Source of the DNA: CAVXHV01 sp963761445
Lineage (GTDB): Bacteria; Planctomycetota; Planctomycetia; Isosphaerales; Isosphaeraceae
NCBI GenBank assembly: GCA_963761445.1
Contig: CAVXHV010000005.1
Location: forward strand, 1,612,001-1,676,000
DNA: 64,000 nucleotides
Direction of reading: 5' to 3'
Shown: piece after piece, positions 1 through 10,373 of the stretch
Layout of the letters: each line of letters starts with the position of its first letter
Position numbering within the stretch: position 1 is the stretch's first letter
Translations under genes and position numbers: made by a program
Notes under the pieces: model-generated
Databases searched by the model: none
Told to the model about the DNA's origin: nothing
Seen by the model: the letters and a program-made list of their open reading frames with translations, nothing else

Positions 1-3000
1 TGCGCCTATGTCGACACCTGAGCCGTCGCCGCGCCCGGTGATATTGGGATCCTGGAACCGCGGATTGCCCAAAAAGTCTGTGGTCGGAGCGCCAACGCCG
101 GTGCCTGCGTCCTCGGCCGGGGAGCCGGGGTGCAATTCGTACTGTCCGCTGGGTTCGTTGAAGTACTTGGGATCGGCCGACAAGTTGCCGTTCGTACCCG
201 TCGGATCGGTTAGCCCGATATAGTCGTTGGTGCCGGCGGCCGGGTTGTACACATCGTTGTAGCTCATCGTCAAGCTAGTGGGCCCGGTCTGGTCCACACC
301 GGCGCCGCCATTGTTGGTGATCAGGTTGTTGACGAGAGTGGCGGTCGGGGAGTCCAGGACGACGCCGAATTTGGCGTTGCCGTCGATGGTGTTGTTGATG
401 AGCGTGTCCGTTGACCCAGCCTCGAGCTGCACGCCGTTGCCACTGTTGCCAACGAACAGGTCGCAGGTCAGTTTCACGTTCGATCCGGGCAGGGAGTACA
501 GACCCGCGTGGCCGCCGTCGCGCTCGATACTGTTCGTCATGGTGAGCTGGACGCCGTCGATTTCGATGCAGCCGATCCCGTCGATGCCGGCGTTGCCGCC
601 GTCGCGCACCTCGACGTAGTCCATCACGCTCGCCGTGCTGGTGGAGGTGAGCTGGATGCCGTTCCAGTTGCCGGGAGAGGGGCTGCTGTTCGAGCCGTCG
701 TTGTTGGTGTCGCCACCGGAAGAGTCGTCCTCGAGGGAAGTAAAGATGACATGCGCAGCGGCCGTCCCCTGCGCAGCCAGCGTGCCGGCGACCGTCAACT
801 GCGCCCTGCCGGTGAATTTGATGACCTGGCCCGGGTCGATCGTGAGCGTCATTCCCTGCGGCACCGTGACATCGCCGTTGATGATGTAGACGACGCCGGG
901 GTTGTTCCAGGTCTCGCTCTGGGCGAGGCTACCCGAGTCCAGAGTGACGCCGTTCGAACCGTTGCCGGTGAAGCTCGCCGCCGTCTCGCCAGTGATGACC
1001 AGATTGGATTGAGGAGTCGCTTCAAGAGCTCGATTCGCGTTGTCCTCGAACGTGACGGAGTTGATCGCAAGCGCCGCTCCGCTGTCGTCGACCGCCGTGG
1101 TCGCGTAAAAGAGCTCCACGTTGTTCATGACGTTGTTCGAGCTGTCGGGGTTGAATTGCACGCCGTCCCAGTCGCCTGGATGGGGCGAGCCGCCGCCGCT
1201 CGTGGTGTCGCCTCCCTGCGAATCGTCATTGAGTGAAGTGAAGACGATCGGCGCCCCCGCGTTCCCCTGTGCATCGAGTGTTCCGTCAACCACTAGTGAC
1301 CGATTGCCCGACTTGATGATCTGGCCGGCGCCGATCGTGAGCGTGACCCCCGCCGCCACGTTGACGTTGCCCCCCAGCGTATAGACGACGTCCGTGTTGT
1401 TCCACGTCGCGCTCTGGGAAAGGGTACCCCCATTCACGACGACGCCATTGTTGCCGTTGCCGGTGAAACTCGCCGGCGTCTCACCGGTGACGACCAGATC
1501 GGAGCCGGCGGTGGTTTCGATCGCTCCGCTCTCGTTGTCTTCGAACGTGCCGGCGTTGATTGCAAGCGGCCCGCCGTCATCGTAAATCGCCGGGCTGCCG
1601 AAGGATCCCGCGTAGAACACATCCACGTCGTCGAGGACGTTGTTCGCGCTGTCGGCGTTCAATTGCAGACCGCCCCAGTCTCCCGGGCTCGGCAAAGTCG
1701 TGCTGCCGTCGCTATTGGTGTCGCCGCCCTGGGAATCGTCCCGCAGCGAAGTGAAGACGACGGGTGCCAGCGCCGTCCCCTGGGCATCGAGCGTTCCATC
1801 TACCGTGAGCGACGCCCCGCCCGACTTGATGATCTGGCCGGCGCCGATCGTGAGCGTGATTCCTTTGGGCACGTTGACGCTGCCGCCCAGCGTGTAGACG
1901 ACGTCCGGGCTGTTCCAGGTAACGCTCTGCGTGAGGGTGGCGCCGTCAACCTGCACTCCGTTGTTGCCATTGCCCGAGAAGCTCGTGGGCAATTCCCCGG
2001 TGACGACCAGATTGGAATTCACGTCGGTTTCGATTGCGGGACCGCCGTTGCCGTTAAACGTGATCGCGCTGAGCGTGGCCATCGAGTCGACGAGCCGCAC
2101 GCCGGTTGCGTACGTGTGGCTCACGCCGCCGCCGGCAAGCGAAAGCGGCCCGCCGTTGGCAAAGATCGCCGGCGTGCCGAACGACCCCCCGTAAAGGACC
2201 TCGACCTGGGTCAAGACGTTGGCCGTGCTGGCGCTGTTCAATTCCAGGCCTGACCAGTCCCCCGGCTGCGGCATGCGGCTGGTGTCCGGGCCAGAGTTGC
2301 CACCAAAAGAGCCATCATAGAATGATGTAAATATGACTGGTGCCGCTGCGGTCCCCTGCGCGGCGAGTGTGCCGTCGACCGAAATCCCACCTCCGCCTGA
2401 CTTGATGATCTGGCCGGCGCCGATCGTGAGCGTGCGGCCGCCCGGGACCGTGACCGTGTTGCTGAGCACGTAGACGATATCTGCGTTGTTCCAGGTCAGG
2501 TTTTCGGCCAGGGTTCCGTTGTCCACGAGGACGCCGTTATCGCCGTTGCCGGTGATCATTGCCGGGGTCTCGCCGGTGATGGTCGGGGTCGAATCAAGGT
2601 CCATGCTGACGGCGGGTCCCGCATTGTTGGTAAAGGTCATGGCGCTCACAGCGGCGGTCGTTTGAACCAGCCGCAGGCCGGCCTCAGTGGAATTGCTGAC
2701 CAGGCTGTTAGAAAGCGAGAGCGGCCCGCCGTCGTCAAAGAGCGCAGGCGCGCCGAAAGAGCCGGCGTAGAACACGTCAACATGGCTCAAGACGTTGTTG
2801 GTGCTGTCGGCATTCAACTGCACGTTGCTCCAGTCTCCTCGTCCTGGCGAGCTGCTTGTGCCGTCATTGTTCGTGTCGCCGCCTTGCGAGTCGTCTTTGA
2901 TCGAAGTGAAGACCACGGGTGCCGCTGCGGTCCCCTGCGCCTCGAGCGTGCCGTCGACCGAAAGCCCGCCGCTGCCCGACTTGATGATCTGGCCGGCGCC

Positions 3001-3771
3001 GATCGAAAGCGTGCGGCCGCCCGGGACCGTGACCGTGTTGCTGAGCGCGTAGACGATGTCCGGGTTGTTCCAGGTCAAGTTCGCGACGAGGCTGCCGCTA
3101 TCGACCAGCAGGCCGTTGGTGCTGTTGGCGGTGAAGCTCGCCGCCGTCTCGCCGGTGATGGTGGGGTTCGAATCCAGGTCCATGCTCACCGCCGGTCCAC
3201 TGTTGTTCTCGAACACAAGGGCGTCGAGTGTCGCACTACTCTGCTGGAGCCGAACGCCGGATCCGCCGGAGTCGCGCACCGAACTGTTGCTCAAGTTGAG
3301 CGGCCCTCCCAGGTCCTCGACCGATGGCCCACCGAAGCTGCCGCCGTACGAGATTGCAGCGTCCGAGACGACGCTGCCGGTGCTGTCGCTGTCGAAGGTG
3401 ATGTTGCCCCAGTCTGCCGGCGACGCCGTGTTGCTGCTCCCCGAAGCCGAGTTGTCGTGCACGGAGGTGAAGAAGATTGTCTTCGAGGCTGTCCCTTGCG
3501 CGAGCAGAGTGCCATCGACGGTGAGGCTCTTGCCGCCGTTGAACTGCACGATCGTGCCGGGCTGGATCGTCAGCGTGACCCCCGGCTCGACGTCGACGTC
3601 GCCCACGATGTTCTGGACTTGCGTGTTGACAAAGGTCGTGTTGCTCGTGAGGGGGCCCGACCAGTTCGACAGCATCACGCGGGCCTCGAGCTCGGCCAGC
3701 CACGGGCGAAGAATCTTCGCGCGACAGGGATTGCGCGCCCGCGATGCCGTTCCAGCGTTCGATGCGTCCAA
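1..3771 (-). CDS. Giant surface protein with parallel beta-helix repeats (3' end off the window)
   Basis: The minus-strand frame is open from 3771 to the left edge, about 1,257 codons without a stop, so the C-terminus lies outside. The N-terminus reads ...RPWLAELEARVMLS, the planctomycete leader pattern found on exported proteins. The nearest ATG is at 3675, but it lies inside that leader, so a start upstream is likely; TTG at 3771 is my choice and GTG at 3801 is possible. The body repeats a unit of about 165-193 residues at least six times, each with a TLTIGAGQIIK-like strand, VDGTLxAQGTA, VFTSxxDDS and GDWxGIQ. The last part visible (LHPGSPAEDAGT) resembles the choice-of-anchor/right-handed beta-helix class. 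Probably a secreted or surface-attached adhesin-like protein; that function is inference. Plus-strand readings over this region are shadows. Confidence 0.85.
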   Translation of the reverse strand, partial: MDASNAGTASRARNPCRAKILRPWLAELEARVMLSNWSGPLTSNTTFVNTQVQNIVGDVDVEPGVTLTIQPGTIVQFNGGKSLTVDGTLLAQGTASKTIFFTSVHDNSASGSSNTASPADWGNITFDSDSTGSVVSDAAISYGGSFGGPSVEDLGGPLNLSNSSVRDSGGSGVRLQQSSATLDALVFENNSGPAVSMDLDSNPTITGETAASFTANSTNGLLVDSGSLVANLTWNNPDIVYALSNTVTVPGGRTLSIGAGQIIKSGSGGLSVDGTLEAQGTAAAPVVFTSIKDDSQGGDTNNDGTSSSPGRGDWSNVQLNADSTNNVLSHVDVFYAGSFGAPALFDDGGPLSLSNSLVSNSTEAGLRLVQTTAAVSAMTFTNNAGPAVSMDLDSTPTITGETPAMITGNGDNGVLVDNGTLAENLTWNNADIVYVLSNTVTVPGGRTLTIGAGQIIKSGGGGISVDGTLAAQGTAAAPVIFTSFYDGSFGGNSGPDTSRMPQPGDWSGLELNSASTANVLTQVEVLYGGSFGTPAIFANGGPLSLAGGGVSHTYATGVRLVDSMATLSAITFNGNGGPAIETDVNSNLVVTGELPTSFSGNGNNGVQVDGATLTQSVTWNSPDVVYTLGGSVNVPKGITLTIGAGQIIKSGGASLTVDGTLDAQGTALAPVVFTSLRDDSQGGDTNSDGSTTLPSPGDWGGLQLNADSANNVLDDVDVFYAGSFGSPAIYDDGGPLAINAGTFEDNESGAIETTAGSDLVVTGETPASFTGNGNNGVVVNGGTLSQSATWNNTDVVYTLGGNVNVAAGVTLTIGAGQIIKSGNRSLVVDGTLDAQGNAGAPIVFTSLNDDSQGGDTTSGGGSPHPGDWDGVQFNPDSSNNVMNNVELFYATTAVDDSGAALAINSVTFEDNANRALEATPQSNLVITGETAASFTGNGSNGVTLDSGSLAQSETWNNPGVVYIINGDVTVPQGMTLTIDPGQVIKFTGRAQLTVAGTLAAQGTAAAHVIFTSLEDDSSGGDTNNDGSNSSPSPGNWNGIQLTSTSTASVMDYVEVRDGGNAGIDGIGCIEIDGVQLTMTNSIERDGGHAGLYSLPGSNVKLTCDLFVGNSGNGVQLEAGSTDTLINNTIDGNAKFGVVLDSPTATLVNNLITNNGGAGVDQTGPTSLTMSYNDVYNPAAGTNDYIGLTDPTGTNGNLSADPKYFNEPSGQYELHPGSPAEDAGTGVGAPTTDFLGNPRFQDPNITGRGDGSGVDIGA
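700..3600 (-). repeat. Tandem ~500-580 bp coding repeats in the beta-helix gene
   Basis: The conserved element containing ctggccggcgccgatcg recurs at 1321, 1834, 2410 and 2989, spaced 513, 576 and 579 bp, with diverged copies near 826 and 3552. All spacings are multiples of three, so they are in-frame domain repeats of about 171-193 residues. The 2410 and 2989 copies are the most alike, which suggests recent tandem duplication. Confidence 0.8.
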
Positions 3772-4153
3772 AGTTTCCCGTTCAAGCCAGGTATCGACCA
3801 CGCGCGCGATGGAGCAAATGACATGATCGACTTCCTCAACCGAGAATCGGTGGTGAAACTCGGAGTGAATGGAATGGGGAATCGCGACCGGCAGTCAGCC
3901 TCTAATATCGCTTCGATATGCAAGTACGATTGATATCAATTGGCGATTCGTGAGAGCTTGTTCGTGGGCCCCGCTAATCACCAGGCTCCGAACCAGTCCC
4001 AAATTGGACACAATTCTTTTGCGGTGGCGGCTGAGACTCGCGAGGCACGGATTGCGAGCGAGGCTCAGGAGCGTTTTGCGCATTGCGGCGCATCGCTGCA
4101 AATCGTTGCAGCGTAAAGATATCGGCTTTGTGGGTTTGGCGCTGGCGTTGGTC
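3772..4153. other. Intergenic region, no gene recognised
   Basis: About 380 bp between the stop of the HEAT-repeat gene and the start of the beta-helix gene, both on the minus strand. It is slightly more AT-rich than its surroundings and should carry the promoter and leader of the beta-helix gene. The open frames here have unlikely composition and no family resemblance, and I see no convincing -35/-10 pair. Confidence 0.5.
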
Positions 4154-5133
4154 CTACGGGCTTGCCGGGAAATCTCGATCCAACCGAGATTGAAGTGCAC
4201 CGCTATCCGATTTCTTGACCGTCTGCGTGAGCCGTTCGCACAGCTTTTGATCGTAACGGTGGAATTTGAGCGCAGTCATGGCGGAAAGCGCCGAAGCTTC
4301 CGAGTCCGACGCAACCAATTCGAGCAGGAAGTCGATGGCCGCGGGAAGCCGCATCATGGAAATTGCGAGCAGGATCTGGTCACGAAGCGCCTGCTGGTGG
4401 GATCTCTGCCAGCACGCTTTGAGCGCCTCGAGGGCACCGGGCAGTTTGGTCTTTCCCAGCGCCAGTGCGGCTGCTTCGCACTGGTCGGGCGCAAGCGGAT
4501 TCAGGAATTCACTCACGAAAGCGAGGTTCGCCTCGGGCGCAATCGTCATCAGGCCCGAAAGGCACTCGGAGAGCACGTCGGCTTCATCGCCGAGTTGGGC
4601 TTTGAGCCGCAGCACCATTGCCGCGGCTTCGCTGCCGACGTACGCCAGCGCCTGGGCCGCCGCGATCCGAACGTCCTTTTCGGGGTCGGTGAGCGCGTCG
4701 ACGAGGAGGCAGTGGTAGTCCGTTCCGCCGATGCGCGCCAAGGCAAAGAGGGCCGCGCCACGCAATGGAACCGCTGTGTCAACGTCGCCGCCGAAGGCGG
4801 GTTCGCGCTGAATGTAACGCGCGAGGCTTTCTCGAAGACGTCGCGTTTGAAATGCTCGATCTTATCAAGGGCTTGCACAATCTCGATCTTGGCGCGGCAC
4901 ACCTTGTCGTTCTTGACGGGGTCGACGAGAAAGCGCTCGAAGGCAGCTTCCATGTCGCCTGCAAGCTCGAGAAGCGCTCGCTCGCCGGCGAGCGTCGCCG
5001 CGCGGGCCACGATCAGGTTTGAACGGTCGCCGAGGAACCGGCGCAGGTCCATCACGTCGGTGGCGCAGGGAGGTTGATCGCGGATCGCGCGAATCGCAGC
5101 CAGCTTCTCTTCGAAGGATAAACGCCGCGCCAT
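4154..5133 (-). CDS. HEAT-repeat protein, one frame break
   Basis: Alpha-helical repeat protein of about 325 residues, probably a protein-interaction scaffold. The start is MARRLSFEEK at 5133; the C-terminal half contains typical HEAT units such as RGAALFALARIGG and DVRIAAAQALAYVG. The reading frame changes near 4830: the N-terminal frame runs to HFKRDVFEKAS, then continuity requires the frame reading ESLARYIQREPAFGG...AVPLRGAALFALAR. A single missing base explains this. No catalytic residues are visible. It follows the M56/CnaB-like gene by about 70 bp on the same strand and may be co-transcribed with it. The specific role is unknown. Confidence 0.7.
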
Positions 5134-5202
5134 GGTTTGCTCCGGGACAGGCTTCGAGCATACTGCTCGCGCGTCGGTAAGTCACCCGTCCCGGAACAGC
5201 GG

Positions 5203-8200
5203 TCACCTCTTCTCAGGCTGAAGCTGAATCACCACGTCAGGTGAATTGGCGTTCGCAGTCACGTGGCCGATTCGCCGTGGCGGTGCGCTGGCCATTGCCG
5301 TCAGTGAATAGGCTTCTTGCGCAAGAGGGCCCAACCGGAACGTGCCGTCCTTGGCGGTATACGTGATCCGGTTCAGCACCAGTTCTTCGAGCTCTTCGCC
5401 GCGCTGATCGACCGGCTTGGCCCATCCCACTGGGGCGCCTTCAACCGGTTTCCCGTCAGCCTCGACCACTCTGCCGCTGATGTAGGAGCCTGGTCCCGCG
5501 ACGTACTGGTTTTCGACCGGTCGGTCCACGGCGGCAACGATGTTCCCGTGCACGGGCGCGTGCCGGCGCGGCTGAATCACCACCATCCAACGGCCCGGTG
5601 CGACATTTCCAAATCGAAACCGGCCGTCAACGCCGGTTCGAGATGAGCGGGAAATCCCTCCCCCGCCGCCAAGCTCCCGGAGCTGAGCTTCGGCGCCGGC
5701 GAGCGGGCGGCCGGCTTCGTCAACGACGACCCCCGAGACTTTGCATGCTGCCGCCATCTTGAAATTGTTTGTTTCGCCCGCTCGCAGTACGCGACGGCCT
5801 TCCTGTACTGTTCGGTACTCGGGATGACTGATCTCGTACCAGTCAGTTTCCAAGGCGGCTGGCAGCCCACGTGACGCATACCGGCCGTCAGCGCCCGTTT
5901 TCACCTCGAGCGGAAATCCATAATTCGGGTTCACGGGCGTACCGGAGGGCTGTGGCACGAGGAACTGAAAGTGCTTGACCCATATCTTGACGATCGCCTC
6001 AGGGAGGGGCCGGTTATCGGGACCGACAACCTGGCCGGCGGCCGGCTCCTCGTGCGCCAGCCGGATTTGAGCTTCACGTTCCTTGGAGGCGTCGTCGAGC
6101 GCTGGATATTCGCGAAGCCCATAACCGTCGGCCTCGATCCAGATCATGCCGGCCGGCCGAGTGTGGCCGCGCGGGAGTTGAAACGCTCCGGCTGCGTCGG
6201 TGCGCGTCAATGTGTCCGCCGAATAAACGAGGGCTCCCGCGATCGGTTTCCCGGACTGGGCGTCGACAACGGTTCCGCGCCGGCAACGGGGGGTCTCGCC
6301 GCGTCGGCCACCGATTCGCTCAGTACGCGCCTTGATCGATCCGAGCTCCGTGCTCGGGCGAAAATAGAGTGCCCCGCGAAAGACCGGCAGCGTGCCGGCG
6401 GGCTTTCCGAAAATCTCGCGAGCGGCCTGATCAATCAGGCGCTTGAAGTCGCCGTCGGCCAGGCTTTCTCGCAATTCGTCGAGGTTCGCGTGCCAGTGGA
6501 ATTGCGGGCGAGTGAGCAGCCACGCGCGGTCAACCATCTCTGGCGTGACCGCGTCCCGGCCGATTTCGCGCAGGACGCGTTCGAGCGCGGCCCGGCCCGG
6601 CGCCACCGGCCGATATGCCGCTGCCGCATTCGCAGGCACGGCGCGAGCCTGCACGACGACTTTATCCGGGCTCCTGGGAATGACGACATCGGGCAACGCG
6701 ATCGGATCGGGGCTGCGCACGAGAGCGCGCTCGACCTTCACTCGGCCCGGAATCAAGTCATCGTCATCGATGTTCACCCACACTTCGGCGCTTGAGCCGA
6801 CAACCACGCCAGGGAATTCATACCGCCCGGCCGCATCTGTCTTTGTTCGCTGCCGGAATTGACTGGACGTCCGAAAATCTGGACCGGTGGCGACCTGAAG
6901 CCGGACGGGGCGGCCAGAAACCGGCCGGCCCGCCTCATCGAGCACGTTGCCTGAGATCCGCGCGGCCGGTGAAGCGTAAGCCCGCACTTCGTTGGCATCG
7001 GCGACGATCTGATTGAAGCCCGCGATCGTCCCCTTCGGGTCGCGCACCAGAATGGTCGCCGCACTCCCCGACGGCACCGAGAGCTGGAACCGCCCAAGGG
7101 CATCGGCAAGCGTCTTGCTTTCTGAACCTGGACGACCGATCTGCGCCGCTTCGATCAAAGCGCCGGGGATCGGCCGCTCGCCCGCCGGCGCCTTTTCGAT
7201 CGCCACGCCGGAGAGTGACTTCCACTCGGCGGATCTCGTCACAGCGAAATCGCGCACGATCTCGGTCTGCTGCTCGACAACGAGCTCTTCGGAACTCTGA
7301 TGATCCGGGCTCATGAGCCGGTACCGGCCCGGACCGACCCGGAGCTGATAGCGCCCGGCCTGATCGGTCGTGGCCCATCGAGGCAAGCTCGCAGCGTCTT
7401 CGCCCCCCTGACGAGCCACGAGTGCGGGCGGCAGATTCGGACCGTGCTCGATGACCGCGATGTCCTCGCGCTGGAGGGGCGGCCCGACGGGGCCTTTCGT
7501 GACCACACCGTGAATCAGCGTGCCTGTTTCAAGTGCGATGTCCAGGCCTTCGATCGCCTTTCCCTCGTGCACGATCACGCCGGCGAGGCTTCTGGCCGAG
7601 AGGCGCTCGTCCAGCACGGCGATCATATACGCTTGATCGGGATAGACGTCGAATGAGTACGAACCGTCATCAAGAGTTCGCGTGTGCCTCCGGCAGTAGT
7701 GATTGGTCGCGCCCCGGCCCTCGGCCCGGATCAATATGCCCGCCGCAGGACGACCGGCAGCGTGACGAACAAATCCGCCGATCCGCGTGTTTCGCAGCAT
7801 TCGGGCCTCGAGCACCTTGCCGCCCTCGCCGGAGCGATACAAAGGAAGCGACGGACATGAGTATTCACCCGGCAGGACCATCATTGTCACGTCGTCCTCG
7901 ACGTTTGCAGGAAGCCAGTCGAAAGTCGCGACCCCCGAGTCGTCCGTGCGCAATCACGGCCGGCAATAATTCGATGTTGGCCGCATCGAGCCTCTGCGGC
8001 AACCGGATAAACCAGGGCGCGAACTCGACCCCGGGCACCGGCCGGCCCGCGGTATCGACCGCCTTGATGCGGACCATGTGCGATCCATCCAGTCGAATTG
8101 TCACCTCAGCCGGCAGCGGACCGATCTTGCCGGCGGGGCGCGAATGAAAGTTCTCGAAGTAATCGAAACCCGCGCCGGCCTTCAGCCCCGCGACCCAGCG

Positions 8201-8698
8201 CACCTCGGCGTCCGCGGGAACGTGCAGCGCTGCCTCGCCGTTTGCGTCAGTGGTCGCGGAACCGTTCCAGCCAAAACCGCTGGCAGCGACGGTCGCCCCG
8301 GCAACGGGCCGATCACCGGCGCCCTGGACGTGCACCCTCGTGACCCGGCTCGGCTTCACGACGATTCGCACCGGCTCGACGGACCCTGCCAGCCGTGGCT
8401 CGACATACTTGCCCAATCCCATCAGCCGGCTGCCATCGGCTGTGGCCGCCAGGTCTTCGTCGACGAGCATGAACCCCTTGATCTTGAGCTTGAACGAACC
8501 ATCTGCGCCCGTCATTGCGGGTTCGGGCGTCCTGGCGAGCCATACGGCTGCAACGCTCGCGTTTGGCACCGGCTGGCCGTTCTCGTCGACAACCATGCCC
8601 GGGACAACCCGCTCGAGACGTTTCGACGAAATCGCTTGTTCCGCGGATTCCGCAACCAACGGATGCGCCTGGACCGGTCGCAAAGCCGCTATTGCCAC
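5203..8698 (-). CDS. Multi-domain carboxypeptidase-regulatory-like (CnaB-type beta-sandwich) protein, probably the C-terminal part of the M56 protein
   Basis: About 1,165 residues made of repeated beta-sandwich domains of the carboxypeptidase-regulatory-like class. Each has the GxVxDExGxPVxGAxV...TxxDGxFxF pattern, for example PGMVVDENGQPVPNA near the N-terminus and SGVVVDEAGRPLAGAE near the C-terminus. The frame breaks near 7950: the upstream part ends ...NIELLPAVIAHGR and continues as TDDSGVATFDWLPANV. The frame upstream of 8698 stays open into the end of the M56 gene and reads GLTRARAWPSAALALGAAA, a membrane-segment-like stretch, so I think both pieces are one long membrane protein with an extracytoplasmic tail. 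Known planctomycete M56 proteins carry such tails. The function of the tail is unknown; binding to wall or ligand is a guess. Confidence 0.75.
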
Positions 8699-8754
8699 GC
8701 AGATCGCGGCGGCCCCGAGGGCCAGAGCAGCCGACGGCCATGCCCTGGCCCTGG

Positions 8755-9894
8755 TCAGCCCGTCCCGCGCGGATCAAGAATCCCTTCGACTCGCTGCCGT
8801 AGTGTCCACCGCTTGTCCGTCAGGCCAAGCCCGATATCAGGTGCCTTGCTCGGGCCAGAGATTTCCGCTAATTGCAAGAGCGTCCGAGCGTAATCGCAGG
8901 GATCGCCGCAGCGAAGCACGAAGTTGTCACAGACCTCCTCGCGCGAACGCGCAAGCTGATCGTTCATGCGGTGAACCAGCGGATGCGGCCAGTACAGCAC
9001 ACCCGCCAGGCGCTGCAAGACCGCGATGAGCGGATCACGGCGCGCGATATGTGCAAATTCATGAACCAGCACGTCTCGAAGCTGACGCGTCGAGAGTGTT
9101 CTTGCGAGCTTTTCCGGCAGGACCACCCGCGCTCGAAACACGCCGATCGCGACCGGCCCCGGCACCGCAGGCGACGCGTAGACCGCCGGCAGCCTGGCGA
9201 GGTCCAGCGCCCCTCGCAGCTCGCCGAGCAAATCGCCGTCGGTGCCAAATTCGACTTCGTGGAGCGAACGACTGAGCCGCCTGAGCTCGTGCCACCCGCG
9301 AGCCAGCCGCGCCAGGCCGATCAGGACGCCGATCGCCCAGACAAGCGCCAGCGCGCCGGTGAAGGGCCGCAGCTTACCGTAGGCATCCTTTGACGGCCGT
9401 GGCTCAGATCTGGCTGCCTTCGGAACTTCCTGTTCGAAACTTGGCTCCGGTGCCGCCGGGGTATCGCGGTACGCCGCCGCTCTTGCCATGCTCGGGAGCT
9501 CGTCGGATCGCCGTTGGGCGCCGTTCGACTGCTGAGGGTTCAGTTCAGGTCCGGCCTCCGAGCTCACATGCGCTCGCAGTTCCCGATCATCGGCGATCGT
9601 CCGGTCAGCCAGAGAGACCTGGCCGGGAGCAATCGGCGCCGCGGCTGCGCTCGAGCGCCATGGTATGATCGCCAGCCCAAGCCCAGCCCGATCGAGAAGG
9701 ACCGCAACCGCCGGGCCCAGCAGAATACAGATGAGAGAGCACAGCCAGAGGCGATGCCGGATCGCGGGCCTTTGCGCGAGCGCGGTCCGGGCAACCAGTT
9801 CAGCCGCGAGAATCACAATCGTAATCTGAACGATCACCACCAGGGCCAGCCAGCCGGAATCAGGCCCAGGTGCGAGCTGTTCGAGCACCATCAT
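8755..9894 (-). CDS. M56 family (BlaR1-like) membrane metallopeptidase
   Basis: Polytopic membrane protease of the BlaR1/MecR1 class, which senses an envelope signal and triggers removal of the BlaI-type repressor. Visible: membrane segments at the N-terminus (WLALVVIVQITIVILAAEL; LWLCSLICILLGPAVAVLL) and before the catalytic domain (ALALVWAIGVLIGLARLA). The zinc motif HEFAH is in VLVHEFAHIARRDPL, with the third ligand region in RSREEVCDNFVL. It starts at ATG 9894, overlapping the BlaI stop by 4 bp (ATGA), the classical repressor-protease pair. The stop near 8755 is probably caused by a frame break: just past DPR the next frame continues into the CnaB-like domains. Beta-lactam sensing is not implied, because no penicillin-binding sensor domain is visible. 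Confidence 0.88.
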   Translation of the reverse strand: MMVLEQLAPGPDSGWLALVVIVQITIVILAAELVARTALAQRPAIRHRLWLCSLICILLGPAVAVLLDRAGLGLAIIPWRSSAAAAPIAPGQVSLADRTIADDRELRAHVSSEAGPELNPQQSNGAQRRSDELPSMARAAAYRDTPAAPEPSFEQEVPKAARSEPRPSKDAYGKLRPFTGALALVWAIGVLIGLARLARGWHELRRLSRSLHEVEFGTDGDLLGELRGALDLARLPAVYASPAVPGPVAIGVFRARVVLPEKLARTLSTRQLRDVLVHEFAHIARRDPLIAVLQRLAGVLYWPHPLVHRMNDQLARSREEVCDNFVLRCGDPCDYARTLLQLAEISGPSKAPDIGLGLTDKRWTLRQRVEGILDPRGTG

Positions 9895-10292
9895 GACCGT
9901 CGCCTCCCTCGTTTCTCTGCCTGGTCGATCATCATGCGAATTCGAGCGGCCTCTTCCTTCGACACAGCCCGGCCATGCAACAAGGCCACCATTAGTCCCT
10001 CGGCCGATCCGCCGAAAGCCGTCTGCACCAGCCGGCTCAGAATCGTCCCTAGCGTCGCTTCACGGGGGACCGCGGCCCGGTATCGATGCGCATGCTCGAC
10101 CGAGTCGCGCACGAGCCAGCCTTTCTCCTCCAGCCGCGTGAGCATCGTCAGAACGGTGTTCCGCGCAACTTTCCGCTCTGCGGAGAGAGCCTTCCACACG
10201 TCTGCGACCGTCGCCTCGCCGCGGTCCCAGACGACGTTCATGATCTCGAGCTGCGCCTCCGATAGCGGGGGCAGCCCCTGCGGGGCGTCCAT
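9891..10292 (-). CDS. BlaI/MecI/CopY-family transcriptional repressor
   Basis: Winged-helix repressor of 133 residues from MDAPQGLPPLSEAQLEIM. The N-terminal DNA-binding part has the family signature EIMNVVWDRGEATVADVWKA and VARNTVLTMLTRLEEKGWL; the C-terminal part is the dimerisation and proteolysis region. An ATG at 10313 would extend it by seven residues toward the operator, so I prefer 10292. It overlaps the M56 gene by ATGA. It very probably represses its own operon through the palindrome at 10316-10351, and its release would follow cleavage triggered by the M56 partner. Confidence 0.92.
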   Translation of the reverse strand: MDAPQGLPPLSEAQLEIMNVVWDRGEATVADVWKALSAERKVARNTVLTMLTRLEEKGWLVRDSVEHAHRYRAAVPREATLGTILSRLVQTAFGGSAEGLMVALLHGRAVSKEEAARIRMMIDQAEKRGRRRS

Positions 10293-10315
10293 AACTGTGA
10301 CCCTCCAGGACAATA

Positions 10316-10351
10316 CCTACGACCGTCGGCAATATTACCGACAGTCGTAGG
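10316..10351. promoter_or_regulatory. Palindromic operator upstream of the BlaI gene
   Basis: A 36-bp inverted repeat with arms cctacgaccgtcggcaat / cctacgactgtcggtaat (16 of 18 positions identical between arms), centred at 10333/10334 and ending 24 bp upstream of the BlaI start. Position and symmetry fit a dimeric BlaI-type operator giving autoregulation. It also lies just downstream of the SDR gene, so a repressor-controlled internal promoter is likely. Confidence 0.75.
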
Positions 10352-10373
10352 TGATCGCAAGAGGGACGTTTGA

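Noticed and set aside
508..3933. Long plus-strand open frames (508-1236, 1663-2253, 2662-3933)
   Set aside because: They lie opposite the beta-helix repeat gene; their translations are Arg/Asp-rich without family pattern, while the minus frame has conserved repeats and the export leader.
3895..4200. 101-codon minus-strand frame in the intergenic region
   Set aside because: No ribosome site, no family resemblance, and it overlaps the end of the HEAT-repeat gene.
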